Both the position numbers and the translations under genes were made by a program. From positions 37,632-101,631 of the forward strand of contig JACPGT010000011.1 in the NCBI GenBank assembly GCA_016188965.1: a stretch of 64,000 nucleotides of DNA. Reading direction: 5' to 3'. The DNA is from Microcaldota archaeon (GTDB lineage Archaea > Micrarchaeota > Micrarchaeia > Norongarragalinales > Norongarragalinaceae). This document shows positions 38,368 to 47,442 of this stretch, in pieces. Under the pieces are notes generated by a model. It did not search any database, was not told the DNA's origin, and worked only from the letters and a program-made list of their open reading frames with translations. Within the stretch, counting starts at the first letter, position 1, and the number at the start of each line of letters is the position of its first letter.

Positions 38368-38880
38368 ATGGAAAAAATACTGCCGCCGCATTACCGTCCG
38401 CTGATTGAAGACCTCGAGCGTCACGGCATCGATTACACGCCCATCCACGAGGATGTCCAATTCGGACCGCACTTGCTGATCAACACGGCTGGCGAGAACC
38501 GTGGAAAAATCCTGGCAATGCTCAACGCCCGCATCGACGCCCAAGTACGCGCAGAACAAACCCCCCAAGCGCAAACGGGGACGCGCCCTGGCTTTTGGGC
38601 ACGCCTATTCAGAAAGGGGGAAGAAAGCCCCGCGCAAAAGGAAAAAGACACCGGCATCACCCGCGAGATGCGCGAGCCACACATGACCAGGACCTACGAC
38701 ACACTAGAAATCATGGAAAAGAAAGGTGGCGTCGGAACCGGTGACCTGGCGCGAAGCGCTTTGGAGGACTGGGCCCGGGCCCACGCAATAAACGCGTTTG
38801 TCGACGCGACGCCCGTGCGTACAAAAAAAACCGAACGCAAGGTCGCCATCCGAATCATCCCGAGAAACGGCCCGAGCTAG
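38368..38880 (+). CDS. Hypothetical protein
   Basis: 170-aa ORF. Confidence 0.5.
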   Translation: MEKILPPHYRPLIEDLERHGIDYTPIHEDVQFGPHLLINTAGENRGKILAMLNARIDAQVRAEQTPQAQTGTRPGFWARLFRKGEESPAQKEKDTGITREMREPHMTRTYDTLEIMEKKGGVGTGDLARSALEDWARAHAINAFVDATPVRTKKTERKVAIRIIPRNGPS

Positions 38881-38898
38881 ACGCCGAATGGAATACGC

Positions 38899-39414
38899 AT
38901 GATCACCGTCCTTCGTTTAGGCCATCGCAAGGACCGCGACAAGCGCGCCAGCATGCACGTGGCCCTCGTGGCGCGCGCCTTGGGCGGTAAGAAAATCATT
39001 TTCTGCGGCGAAGCCGATGACGACCTGCTGCAACGCGTGCACACCGTTTCCCGGAAGTGGGGCGGCAGGTTCACGGCCGAATACGCGACATCCTACCGCA
39101 CCGTTCTGAAAAGCTTCAAAGGCGCCAGGGTACATTTGACCATGTACGGCATCCCGTTGGAAAAAAGCGTTGCCAACATCCGCAAAGCACGCGACATCCT
39201 CGTCGTCGTCGGCTCGGAAAAAGTGCCGGCCGACGTCTACCAGCTCTGCGACTGCAACGTGGCCGTGACGAACCAGCCGCACTCGGAAATCGCCGCCTTG
39301 GCCCTGTTTTTCCGCGAAGTCGAAGGCAAAAAAACGTTGTCGAAACGCTTTGGCGGCGGAGAACTGTCCATTTTTCCCTCGGAATCCGGGAAAAATGTAA
39401 CAAGGAATAAATAG
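38899..39414 (+). CDS. tRNA (cytidine(56)-2'-O)-methyltransferase aTrm56
   Basis: MITVLRLGHRKDRDKRASMHVALVARALG; HLTMYGIPL; VVVGSEKVPADVYQLCDCNVAVTNQPHSEIAALALF. Confidence 0.9.
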   Translation: MITVLRLGHRKDRDKRASMHVALVARALGGKKIIFCGEADDDLLQRVHTVSRKWGGRFTAEYATSYRTVLKSFKGARVHLTMYGIPLEKSVANIRKARDILVVVGSEKVPADVYQLCDCNVAVTNQPHSEIAALALFFREVEGKKTLSKRFGGGELSIFPSESGKNVTRNK

Positions 39415-39421
39415 CCATGCG

Positions 39422-39997
39422 ATGAAAAGCTGTGCTATGGCGCGACGCGGCAAATCCAGCCCCTTATTGGAGCAAATATTCTCATTTGCCCAGGAAGTGT
39501 CCGGAGACCGTGGATTCCAGATCGCCCAAACGCTCGGCGAAGGCGCCACCGACGAAAAAATCGAGAAAAAGACCAAACTCAAGGTCGCCGAAATCCGCGC
39601 CACCTTGAACCAACTGCACCAGCATGGCATCGTGGAGTATACGCGCGAGAAAAACATGTCCAACGGCTGGTTCACCTACACCTGGCGCATCAACCCCGAC
39701 CGCGCCATGCGCAACTTCCTCACCGCCAAGAAGCGCGAATACGAAAAGCTCCGCAACCGCATGACTTCGGAAGAAACCGTCCTTTTTTACAAGTGCCGTA
39801 AGTCCTGCACCAAACTGGATTTCGACAAGGCCATGGAATACGGCTTCCGTTGCCCCGAATGCAACGGCAAAATGGCCTACGCGCAGAACCAAGGCGAAGT
39901 CAAGATGCTGGAAGACAAGATCAATGCGTTGGAACAAATCCTGACTTCGGGCGTGCCCACCATCGGCGACCAGACGGAAATGCGCAAAGTCGTCTAA
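39422..39997 (+). CDS. tfe: Transcription factor E (TFE alpha)
   Basis: N-terminal winged helix; CxxxC...CPECNGKM zinc ribbon. Confidence 0.87.
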   Translation: MKSCAMARRGKSSPLLEQIFSFAQEVSGDRGFQIAQTLGEGATDEKIEKKTKLKVAEIRATLNQLHQHGIVEYTREKNMSNGWFTYTWRINPDRAMRNFLTAKKREYEKLRNRMTSEETVLFYKCRKSCTKLDFDKAMEYGFRCPECNGKMAYAQNQGEVKMLEDKINALEQILTSGVPTIGDQTEMRKVV

Positions 39998-40108
39998 GCC
40001 CGTGATAACCGGTCACCGGCCACGTCGTCCAAATCCGTATTACTTCGCCAGCCCTAAGCATGCACCTGAAATCCGGACGCAAAAAAATAGCCGGACAGAG
40101 GCAAGGCG

Positions 40109-40978
40109 ATGGTCCAACGAATCGGCGAATTGGTGAAACAATACCGCGACCAGAAAATCCCAACCTCCGCCATCGCGGAAAAGACCGGGGAGCCGTAAGA
40201 GTCGGTCAAGCGGAGGCTCCTCCGCCACTTGGGCAAAACGCAATACCTGAAAATCGCCCGTTCGGTTGGCGGCCGAACCATGGCGGAGCGCGTGCGTGCC
40301 AATCCGGCCTTTCGTCAAAAATACGCCACCAACATGCGAGAAGTGGTTGGCCAAAGTCTGAAGACCCGAATACAGGATCGCGCATTCCGTGCGGCGTGGA
40401 AAGAAAAGGCAAAGAAAGGATCGAAAAAAGGCCTCGGACGCATCCGCCAGCTGATGCAAGACCCGTCGTTCCTACGGGCGTGGCGGGAAAAATGCCGCAA
40501 GGGAGGCAACGCGGCACACGATCGTTGCCTTGGAATACACGTGAAGGAAAACGCGGCCGCAAGAAAACAAGGATCGATTCGAGGCCTGCAACATACCGGG
40601 CGTAAAGTCATCGGGCCGTGCGGCGAGTCGATGTACAACGTCCTGGAAAAGAAGGTGGCAAGCATCCTCAAAAAACAAGGCGTGCCTTACCGGTACGAAG
40701 AACGATTCGATACGGATGAGGGCAACGGTTTTTGCAGCATCGACTTCACGGCAGGAAACCTCTTCATCGAAGTCACCGATTGGGATGACGCAAGAGAAAA
40801 GTCACGCAAACTGAACCGGAAATACCGGATGCTCAAGCACCAATTGCCTCGCCATGCCGCATTCGTCGTCGTGACAAAGCCAGGACGAGTTGAGCAGTAC
40901 CGGCGCCACTTAGAAAAGGATATAAGGGTCGTTCATCCCAGACAACTAACGGTATTCCTAGCGCAAATAGCGGGGTAA
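40109..40978 (+). pseudogene. HTH + nuclease-like protein interrupted by an in-frame TAA (40196-40198); intact downstream ORF 40229..40978
   Basis: MVQRIGELVKQYRDQKIPTSAIAEKTGEP-stop-ESVKRRLLRHLGKTQYLKIARSVGG in one frame; C-terminus CSIDFTAGNLFIEVTDWDDAREKSRKL resembles PD-(D/E)XK-type nuclease. Confidence 0.5.
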
Positions 40979-41085
40979 CAACAGCTAATTCGATTTTTAC
41001 GGATTAACTTTTGCCTCAAGGGTAGCCAGGAGTGCCCGCTGGGCTCATAACCCGGAGATCAGTGGTTCAAATCCACTCCCCGCTA
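40969..41085 (+). tRNA. Initiator tRNA-Met(CAT), apparently interrupted by ~42 nt between positions ~9 and 10
   Basis: AGCGGGGTA (40969-40977) complements CCCCGCT (41078-41084); body GGGTAGCCAGGAGTGCCCGCTGGGCTCATAACCCGGAGATCAGTGGTTCAAATCCACT. Confidence 0.7.
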
Positions 41086-41619
41086 TTTCTCATTCTTTGA
41101 CTTTCAACAGCTAGACGCGGGAAAGGCGAGGCGCAGGGCGACCGTTGAAAACCCCACACTTCGTTGTTTTTTCCTCACCCGGCTGCCGCGTGCAGGAAAA
41201 AAAAGCGAAACCGCCACCATGCGGCAAACGTTGCAAACCTTGTGCGGGCAATCTTGAGTTTTCGCCGCAACGCAGGCAAGCCGCCGCCAGGCGCGCGTAT
41301 CGTCGTTGAAACCGATACGGACACGCGCCACGAAAAAAAATAGTCAGTTCGAGGGAAAGAGTGAGTGCAAGCGATCGGAAACAGGTGTAAGGCCGCGAAG
41401 AAAAAAATATGCGAAAAAAACGAGGCGGCGATGAAAATGGGCGTCGACACGTAAAAATCAAAGACGGCACGGAAAAACACCTCCGTTTTACGAGGTAAAA
41501 AATCCGCACTGGAAATGGATTCGGTAAAAAAAATGTCCTGAAAAATATTTTCCGATCACGATTTTTTTCCGGCATCGTTATATACCATCGAACAATAATG
41601 CGTGCGGTGAATCTACCCC

Positions 41620-41676
41620 ATGGCTGCAAAGAAGAAGAAAGCTGCAAAGAAAGGCGGAAAGAAGAAGAAGAAATAA
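41620..41676 (+). CDS. Possible 18-aa Lys-rich peptide MAAKKKKAAKKGGKKKKK
   Basis: ATG..TAA with TATATA-like box about 40 nt upstream in a non-coding gap. Confidence 0.35.
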   Translation: MAAKKKKAAKKGGKKKKK

Positions 41677-41955
41677 TTTTCGCGAAAAAGACGTCCGCAT
41701 GAATCTGGACGCGCGAGAACGTTTTCTTGATCGAATCCTTTCCCCTTTCACTTTTTTAAAAAAACCACCCTGTTTTTTCCCTTCCCAGCGCAAGCGTGCG
41801 GCGTTTGTTAGGACAAAGATGCCAAAAACAAAATACATCCCAAGCGATTCTACGAATTGCGGGATAGCACAGAACAATTTGCAGCAAACCGCGACGCGTT
41901 TGTCAGGTCACGCTCGTAGTTTGCTATAATATACCGCCGAACACCACGAAACCGT

Positions 41956-42882
41956 ATGGCCAAGCGCCTGCCGATCCTCAAGAGCACCGACAGCGTCAAG
42001 CGCAAGGCAGCATTCGCGTCGCAGTTCGCCGGAAACACCGACCGGAGATACAAATACCTCCGGTTCATCGAGAGGGAATTCGATTTCGCGACGTGGAAGG
42101 CCCAGGCGCACATGATGAAGGCGCTGGCCGGCGTCGCCCGCAGCTATCCGCGGCACAGCCAACGCATCCTGCAGTTCCTGGGGGCGCGAATGAGAGCGGA
42201 ACACTTTGCGACAGCCATGCGGCCGCGAGGCGACGACGCGCCGCATTCGTCCGGCGCCCGAGGCTACGTGCCGAAGGTGCTCCGGAAAATCATTCTGACC
42301 GGACGGGGCGACGAGGTGCTGCGGTTCGTCCGGCGCAAGTACGATGAGGCCGATGACCAGGGGAGGAAACTTTTGTTGCACGCATTGGAGCCACTGGCCA
42401 CGGCGAAGCATCGCGAGCACGCTGACGCGCTATTGCGCTTGGCCGCACATTTCCTGCATCAGGAACCCACCGCGCATCACCACGCTTGGGTCGGACTCGG
42501 CGTGCGCGCTTCGGGGCAGGCCAACGCCAGGGCGGCCATCGAGTTCTTCAAGACGGCATACGAATACGCTCCGCCGGAGGAACGTGAGAAAATCCACCGC
42601 GGACTGCTGGATCGGTCGAGCACGTCTTCCGTGCGCCACGTGATGGAAGCGGCCGTGCACCTGGCACACGAGAAGGACAACTGGACGCGCGCCCGCATGG
42701 CCTTGCTGCTGAACGCCGTCATCGTACACGCGCGGGAATGGAAGGATGAAGGTTTGGCACAGGAAGCGGCGGCCGAACAGCGCCGGATCCAACTCACGGG
42801 AAAAGCGACGGAGCGGCAGCGTCGGCGGCAGGGACGCGGGAAGCTGGAAAGCGACCTTGAAAATCACGACCTGGGGACGTAA
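41956..42882 (+). CDS. Helical-repeat (HEAT/TPR-like) hypothetical protein
   Basis: 308-aa alpha-helical ORF with TATA box upstream. Confidence 0.6.
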   Translation: MAKRLPILKSTDSVKRKAAFASQFAGNTDRRYKYLRFIEREFDFATWKAQAHMMKALAGVARSYPRHSQRILQFLGARMRAEHFATAMRPRGDDAPHSSGARGYVPKVLRKIILTGRGDEVLRFVRRKYDEADDQGRKLLLHALEPLATAKHREHADALLRLAAHFLHQEPTAHHHAWVGLGVRASGQANARAAIEFFKTAYEYAPPEEREKIHRGLLDRSSTSSVRHVMEAAVHLAHEKDNWTRARMALLLNAVIVHAREWKDEGLAQEAAAEQRRIQLTGKATERQRRRQGRGKLESDLENHDLGT

Positions 42883-42953
42883 ACACAGAGCCGCAGCTGA
42901 CAGGTCAAAAAAAATGGAAAGGCCGGAAATCCCGGCAAAACGAAGCGTAGGAA

Positions 42954-43274
42954 TCAGAAGTGGCGGCGGTAGCGGGCGGAGTACGGCAAAGCCTTCTTGG
43001 GCGCGGCTTCGACGGGCTCTTCCGGCTCCTCGGCGACGGGTTGGCTCGAGACAATGATGATCTTCTCGACGGCCTTGACCGACTTGTACATAATGGTCTT
43101 TTCCTTGAAGATGCGCTTGGCGTCTTCCTTGGACGCGGCGCGGATGGGCTCCAGCGTCAGGCGGGCGGCTTCGCCTTTCTGCAGGTCGATGATGACGTCG
43201 TAGACTTTTCCGACGAAGTCAGCCTTGTCTGTGTAGACGTCCATCCCAATCAATTGCGACATTTTCAACGCCAT
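42954..43274 (-). CDS. PRC-barrel domain protein
   Basis: MSQLIGMDVYTDKADFVGKVYDVIIDLQKGEAARLTLEP. Confidence 0.75.
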   Translation of the reverse strand: MALKMSQLIGMDVYTDKADFVGKVYDVIIDLQKGEAARLTLEPIRAASKEDAKRIFKEKTIMYKSVKAVEKIIIVSSQPVAEEPEEPVEAAPKKALPYSARYRRHF

Positions 43275-43445
43275 TTCAGCTCAATCCTCCGAAAACAAAA
43301 ACCAATTGCGAAAACTGATGCATAGAGGCACGCCGGGGCTTAAAAAAGCTTTCCGGCAGCTCGGTTCCACTAATCGGAAAATGGAAAAACTAAAATGCAA
43401 GAGTAAAAGTCGCACAGGTTACCGAAAAAGCGGACCATAGTTCCC

Positions 43446-43844
43446 CTATTCGACGCGGATGGGGAGGCGTTTACGGACCTGGTTCAACACGTGGCCGTAG
43501 TCGCGGTAGTGCGCCGAGGCGAACACGTCGACCGGATACGTGCCGGGCGCGCTTTTCTGGTTGGAAAACACGCCGACTTTGAAACGCTTGGTCTGGCCGG
43601 GAGCCAGTTCACCCAAACGGATTTCACGCTCGTGCGAGATGCCGGTGCGGTCCATACCCAGCACACGGGGAACGGTAATGGTAATCGACGTCAGCAGGGG
43701 CTGGTCGTGCAGGTTCTGCAGGGAAATCTCCAAGTCTACGCCGTCATTCTTGTATTTAGCCAAGCGGAAGGGGTGCAGTTCGCATTGCAGATCGTAAAGA
43801 CCGCCTTTGACGACTTTCTTGCTGAAAATATCGAAAAAGCCCAT
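43446..43844 (-). CDS. Conserved-looking beta-rich hypothetical protein
   Basis: MGFFDIFSKKVVKGGLYDLQCELHPFRLAKYKNDGVDLEISLQNL; ATG at 43844. Confidence 0.6.
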   Translation of the reverse strand: MGFFDIFSKKVVKGGLYDLQCELHPFRLAKYKNDGVDLEISLQNLHDQPLLTSITITVPRVLGMDRTGISHEREIRLGELAPGQTKRFKVGVFSNQKSAPGTYPVDVFASAHYRDYGHVLNQVRKRLPIRVE

Positions 43845-43948
43845 GGGACGGAACCTCGAGAGAATACAGACGCCGTTAGCAGGGACGCACGATTTTTTAT
43901 ACGTTGCGAGAACACAAGAACCCGGAAAGAAAGACGCAGGAAACCCGT

Positions 43949-44374
43949 ATGCAACAGAAACGACCGACACGCGTGGCTTTTTTCTGTGACTTGGGAATCC
44001 GGGCATCGGAAAACGTACACCGGGCCGCGCTGGATCTCATCCAAAGCCAAGGAATGGACAACATACGCCTCTATCACGGAGGATTGTATGATGAAACTGC
44101 CAAGCACAGCGGCACATACCACTTATCACAAGGACGGACGAGCGAAAGACTGCATTTGAGCGAAATCGACGTTATCGTGCCGCTGACCGTAGACACTCAA
44201 CAAATCATGCGGGCCCGCTTGAGGCTACTGGAAGGCCACGACAAACCCAGGCTCATTCCGATTCATGAACACCAAATCAAACCAGATAACATCAACCCGG
44301 CACTGCTTCTACAGCTTCTCCGGATGTTGGCCCAAGATGAGGACCCGCACGGAACCAGAGAAAAAAGAGTATGA
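43949..44374 (+). CDS. Hypothetical protein
   Basis: MQQKRPTRVAFFCDLGIRASENVHRAALDLIQSQG. Confidence 0.5.
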   Translation: MQQKRPTRVAFFCDLGIRASENVHRAALDLIQSQGMDNIRLYHGGLYDETAKHSGTYHLSQGRTSERLHLSEIDVIVPLTVDTQQIMRARLRLLEGHDKPRLIPIHEHQIKPDNINPALLLQLLRMLAQDEDPHGTREKRV

Positions 44375-44437
44375 ATTCCCGGAGAAATGGCTGAAAAAAA
44401 GCGGCGGCGGCCATCGCGCAGCCTCCACTAGAAACCG

Positions 44438-45496
44438 CTAGACGCCCAACTGCCGCTTCAGCAGGTTCAGCACCGTGAGGCTGCGCGAATAGTTCTTGTA
44501 AATCGGCTCGGTGACGTATAGAATTTCTTTGGGCGAGGCGACCAGTTCCGGCACCGATTCATAATACTGTTGGAGGCGTCGGTTGAACGAGCTGACATCC
44601 GGATGCAAGAATTCGAGGCACACGTTGTACTGCGAACCGGCAATGGAGGAAAAGAGCATGACGTTGGGGTCGGCCTGGGCGGCCGAGACGAGTTTGTTGA
44701 ACGGTTCGCGCGGCACCGGCGGGATCTGCAACAGAAGGAAACCGAACAGCTTCAAACCAAAAGCCAGGGGGTTCAGCCGGGGCAAGTACTCGAAGATGAT
44801 GTTTTCCGTCTGCAGAAATTCCAACGAGGAGGAAATAGTCGCCAGGTGCAGGCCGGTCGCGCGTTGGATGGTCCGCAAGTGCGGCCGGATGGCGCCGGGC
44901 TCGAACAGCGCCTTGATGATTTTGAGACGCACCGCATCGGCCGCCTGGATTTTCTTGTTCGCCGCCACCGGTCCCTGCGCCGCCAAAATCTGGCTCACGG
45001 CGAAGCTGAAACGGTCGTCCTTATACACAGGGTCGGAAAAGAAGTACACCGCGCGCCGGCGCACGAGGGGATACGCATCCGGTACGTCCTCATGGTACAA
45101 CCGCACCGTATCGCGGTGGAAGTCCTCCACCGTCGCGTACATGTCGCGCGAGACGAGGTTGTGTTCGCCGGAAGCGATGGAACCAAAGAAGCGCACGTGC
45201 GGGTTGTTGCGACCCCACGCCACCATTTGGTCCAACGTCTTTTTTTCCGACAAGTCAAAGCTGGCCATCGAGAAAGCCTCGACGGGAAACCCCATTTTGC
45301 GCCAGTTCAATGAAGGCAAGTAGGAGACAATGGCATGCTGGGCGTACAGGAAATCCAGCGACGCCGACAAAGTGGGCCGCGAAAGCCCGGTGCTCTTCTG
45401 TAAGAAAGAGAGACTGGGACGAAGGCCGCCCTTGGTGAACAACGCGTCCAGCACCTGCAACCGGCGTGCGTCCAACAATTGCTTGCTTCTCGGCAT
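44438..45496 (-). CDS. Transcriptional regulator with two tandem HTH + ligand-binding-like halves (Lrp/AsnC-like)
   Basis: ARRLQVLDALFTKGGLRPSLSFLQKSTGLSRPTLSASLDFL and AVRLKIIKALFEPGAIRPHLRTIQRATGLHLATISSSLEFL are internal repeats; ATG at 45496. Confidence 0.7.
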   Translation of the reverse strand: MPRSKQLLDARRLQVLDALFTKGGLRPSLSFLQKSTGLSRPTLSASLDFLYAQHAIVSYLPSLNWRKMGFPVEAFSMASFDLSEKKTLDQMVAWGRNNPHVRFFGSIASGEHNLVSRDMYATVEDFHRDTVRLYHEDVPDAYPLVRRRAVYFFSDPVYKDDRFSFAVSQILAAQGPVAANKKIQAADAVRLKIIKALFEPGAIRPHLRTIQRATGLHLATISSSLEFLQTENIIFEYLPRLNPLAFGLKLFGFLLLQIPPVPREPFNKLVSAAQADPNVMLFSSIAGSQYNVCLEFLHPDVSSFNRRLQQYYESVPELVASPKEILYVTEPIYKNYSRSLTVLNLLKRQLGV

Positions 45497-45736
45497 TTTC
45501 ACCCACCCCCCATCCGTTACTGTGTCTTTTCGCAGCGTTTTGGTCTCAAAAATACGATTTACTGAAAGAATTATGCACATATTTGTTTTAATGGTTTCCC
45601 TCGTTTTATTTGCAGCAAGCGGGGGGGCAGAAAGCGCAGATGTTGGCACACGTGTACTTGCTCTGGTATTACTTGGGCAAAAAACCGCAGGACGAATAAG
45701 CGGGCTTTATAGGGCGAAAACCCCTTGACAACGAAC

Positions 45737-46264
45737 ATGGCCGTTGCCGAGTGGTTGTACGAACTGGGCGAGCTTAAGCGCATCGCGCGCAGTGGGTGGT
45801 GGACCGCCAAGGTGCGGCAACCGGAAACCGTGGCCGAGCATTCCTGGCGCGCCGCGTGCATCGCGTACGCATTGGCGCTCGAAGAAGGCCTTGACGCGCC
45901 AGCGGCAGCCGTGGCGGCATTATTTCACGACGCGCACGAGGCGCGTACGCTGGACCTGCACAAAATGGCCAAAAAATACGTCCGATCGGATGCGATACGG
46001 GCCGCGGTGGAGCAGAACGCCGCGTCACCGGCCAAGACCCGTCTAGAGCTTGATAAACCCATCCCGTCTGCAATCAAGACGGTGGTAAAAGATGCGGACC
46101 TTCTGGAAATGGCGGTTACGGCACAGGAATACATGGCAGCGGGGCATGTAGAAGCCCGCGCGTGGCGGGACGGCGTCAAGGCCAAACTTGCGACCAAGAC
46201 GGCGAAGAAATGGTACGGCGAAATCCGCCGGACCCAGCCGTCCGAATGGTATCGAAAAAACTAA
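45737..46264 (+). CDS. HD-domain hydrolase (5'-nucleotidase YfbR/HDDC2-like)
   Basis: LKRIARSGWW, VAEHSWRAACIAYALA, ALFHDAHEA, DADLLEMAVTAQEY. Confidence 0.82.
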   Translation: MAVAEWLYELGELKRIARSGWWTAKVRQPETVAEHSWRAACIAYALALEEGLDAPAAAVAALFHDAHEARTLDLHKMAKKYVRSDAIRAAVEQNAASPAKTRLELDKPIPSAIKTVVKDADLLEMAVTAQEYMAAGHVEARAWRDGVKAKLATKTAKKWYGEIRRTQPSEWYRKN

Positions 46265-46308
46265 TGGACGCGGGATGGCGCCGAAAAATAGGCCCACGGA
46301 CATGGGCG

Positions 46309-46593
46309 TCAAACACGCGTTTCCGGGTTAATCTTGGCAGCAGCCGCCTCAATTTGTTTCTTTTCCAATTCCAACTCGGCCAGCAAATCCTTGACTTTGA
46401 AGTTTTCCGACGCCGCCGTCACGGTCGCGAATATGGCCGTCGGCATCTGTTTGTTAATTCGGTAGGCGTCAATCACGGCGTGCAGTTCTTGGTCGGAAAA
46501 GCCGGATAGCAGGATGATTTTCGTCGACTTGCCGTTGGCATGGTTGGCCCTATCGACGGATGCGAACGTGTTTTCAGAAGCGGGCGCCGGCAT
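46309..46593 (-). CDS. DUF3783-like small protein
   Basis: IILLSGFSDQELHAVIDAYRINKQMPTAIFATVTAASENFKVKDLLAEL. Confidence 0.6.
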   Translation of the reverse strand: MPAPASENTFASVDRANHANGKSTKIILLSGFSDQELHAVIDAYRINKQMPTAIFATVTAASENFKVKDLLAELELEKKQIEAAAAKINPETRV

Positions 46594-46635
46594 GGGAAAA
46601 AACCTCGGAAAGAAAACGGAAAAAATAGCGGAGAA

Positions 46636-46785
46636 TCAGACGATAAGCGCGACGCATGCCATGCCGACAAGTACCAGCCACCAGGCCGATTCGTCCGACA
46701 GCGGGTTGGACAAGATGTTGGTAATCTGGCCGAAGACGGAAAACGTCAGGAAAAGCAACGTGTTGGTGATGACGGCTAAGACCAT
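46636..46785 (-). CDS. Small membrane peptide (49 aa)
   Basis: MVLAVITNTLLFLTFSVFGQITNILSNPLSDESAWWLVLVGMACVALIV. Confidence 0.5.
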   Translation of the reverse strand: MVLAVITNTLLFLTFSVFGQITNILSNPLSDESAWWLVLVGMACVALIV

Positions 46786-47190
46786 TTACGCCATCCTCCG
46801 AGGAAGCGGCAGAATTTCACCGCACGCCTTACAGATTTTTTCCTTGCGTTTGTAGTTGAATTCAAACGACGTGCCGCCGCAATGCGGACAGCCCAAACCG
46901 CCAGCCGGGTTGGAATGATAACTCTTCCAAGCGTCTTTCGTATCACCGTAGACAACAGCGCCGCCGGACGAATAGACTTTGGGCGAATCGCCGGACGCCG
47001 GCTTGGACGCGGCGGAAATGGCCGATGACGCGCCAATCTGCGTGTCGCCCGGCTTGTTCGAAACGGGCGTTTCCGGAAGCGGGTCGCGGGTGATGTCGAG
47101 GCGATCGGAGTCGCAACGAGGGCAACGAGAGACGCGGGAACGGTCATCCGCCTTGAATTCCAAGCGGCAATTCTTACATCTGACTTTCAT
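46786..47190 (-). CDS. Zinc-ribbon protein
   Basis: CKNC...CPRC and CPHCGGT...CKACGE. Confidence 0.7.
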   Translation of the reverse strand: MKVRCKNCRLEFKADDRSRVSRCPRCDSDRLDITRDPLPETPVSNKPGDTQIGASSAISAASKPASGDSPKVYSSGGAVVYGDTKDAWKSYHSNPAGGLGCPHCGGTSFEFNYKRKEKICKACGEILPLPRRMA

Positions 47191-47442
47191 GAAGGTTTTT
47201 GTGAAAACACCCGCTTAAAAACAAGGGGTTGCGGCGTTTTGCACAAACAAGCAACGGAAAAGGAAAAAACGGAAAGAGGCGCCCGCCAGCGCAAGGGGCC
47301 GAGATGAAGGAACGGCCTGCGCCCCCTCGCGAGAAGACGGAGGCAGAAAAGCCACAGAAAGCAACGTCATCCGCAAGGCCAACCTTTATTTTCCCGCGTT
47401 TTCCCCCAATGAGTCTACGACAACACCCAGGTGAACGCGCAT

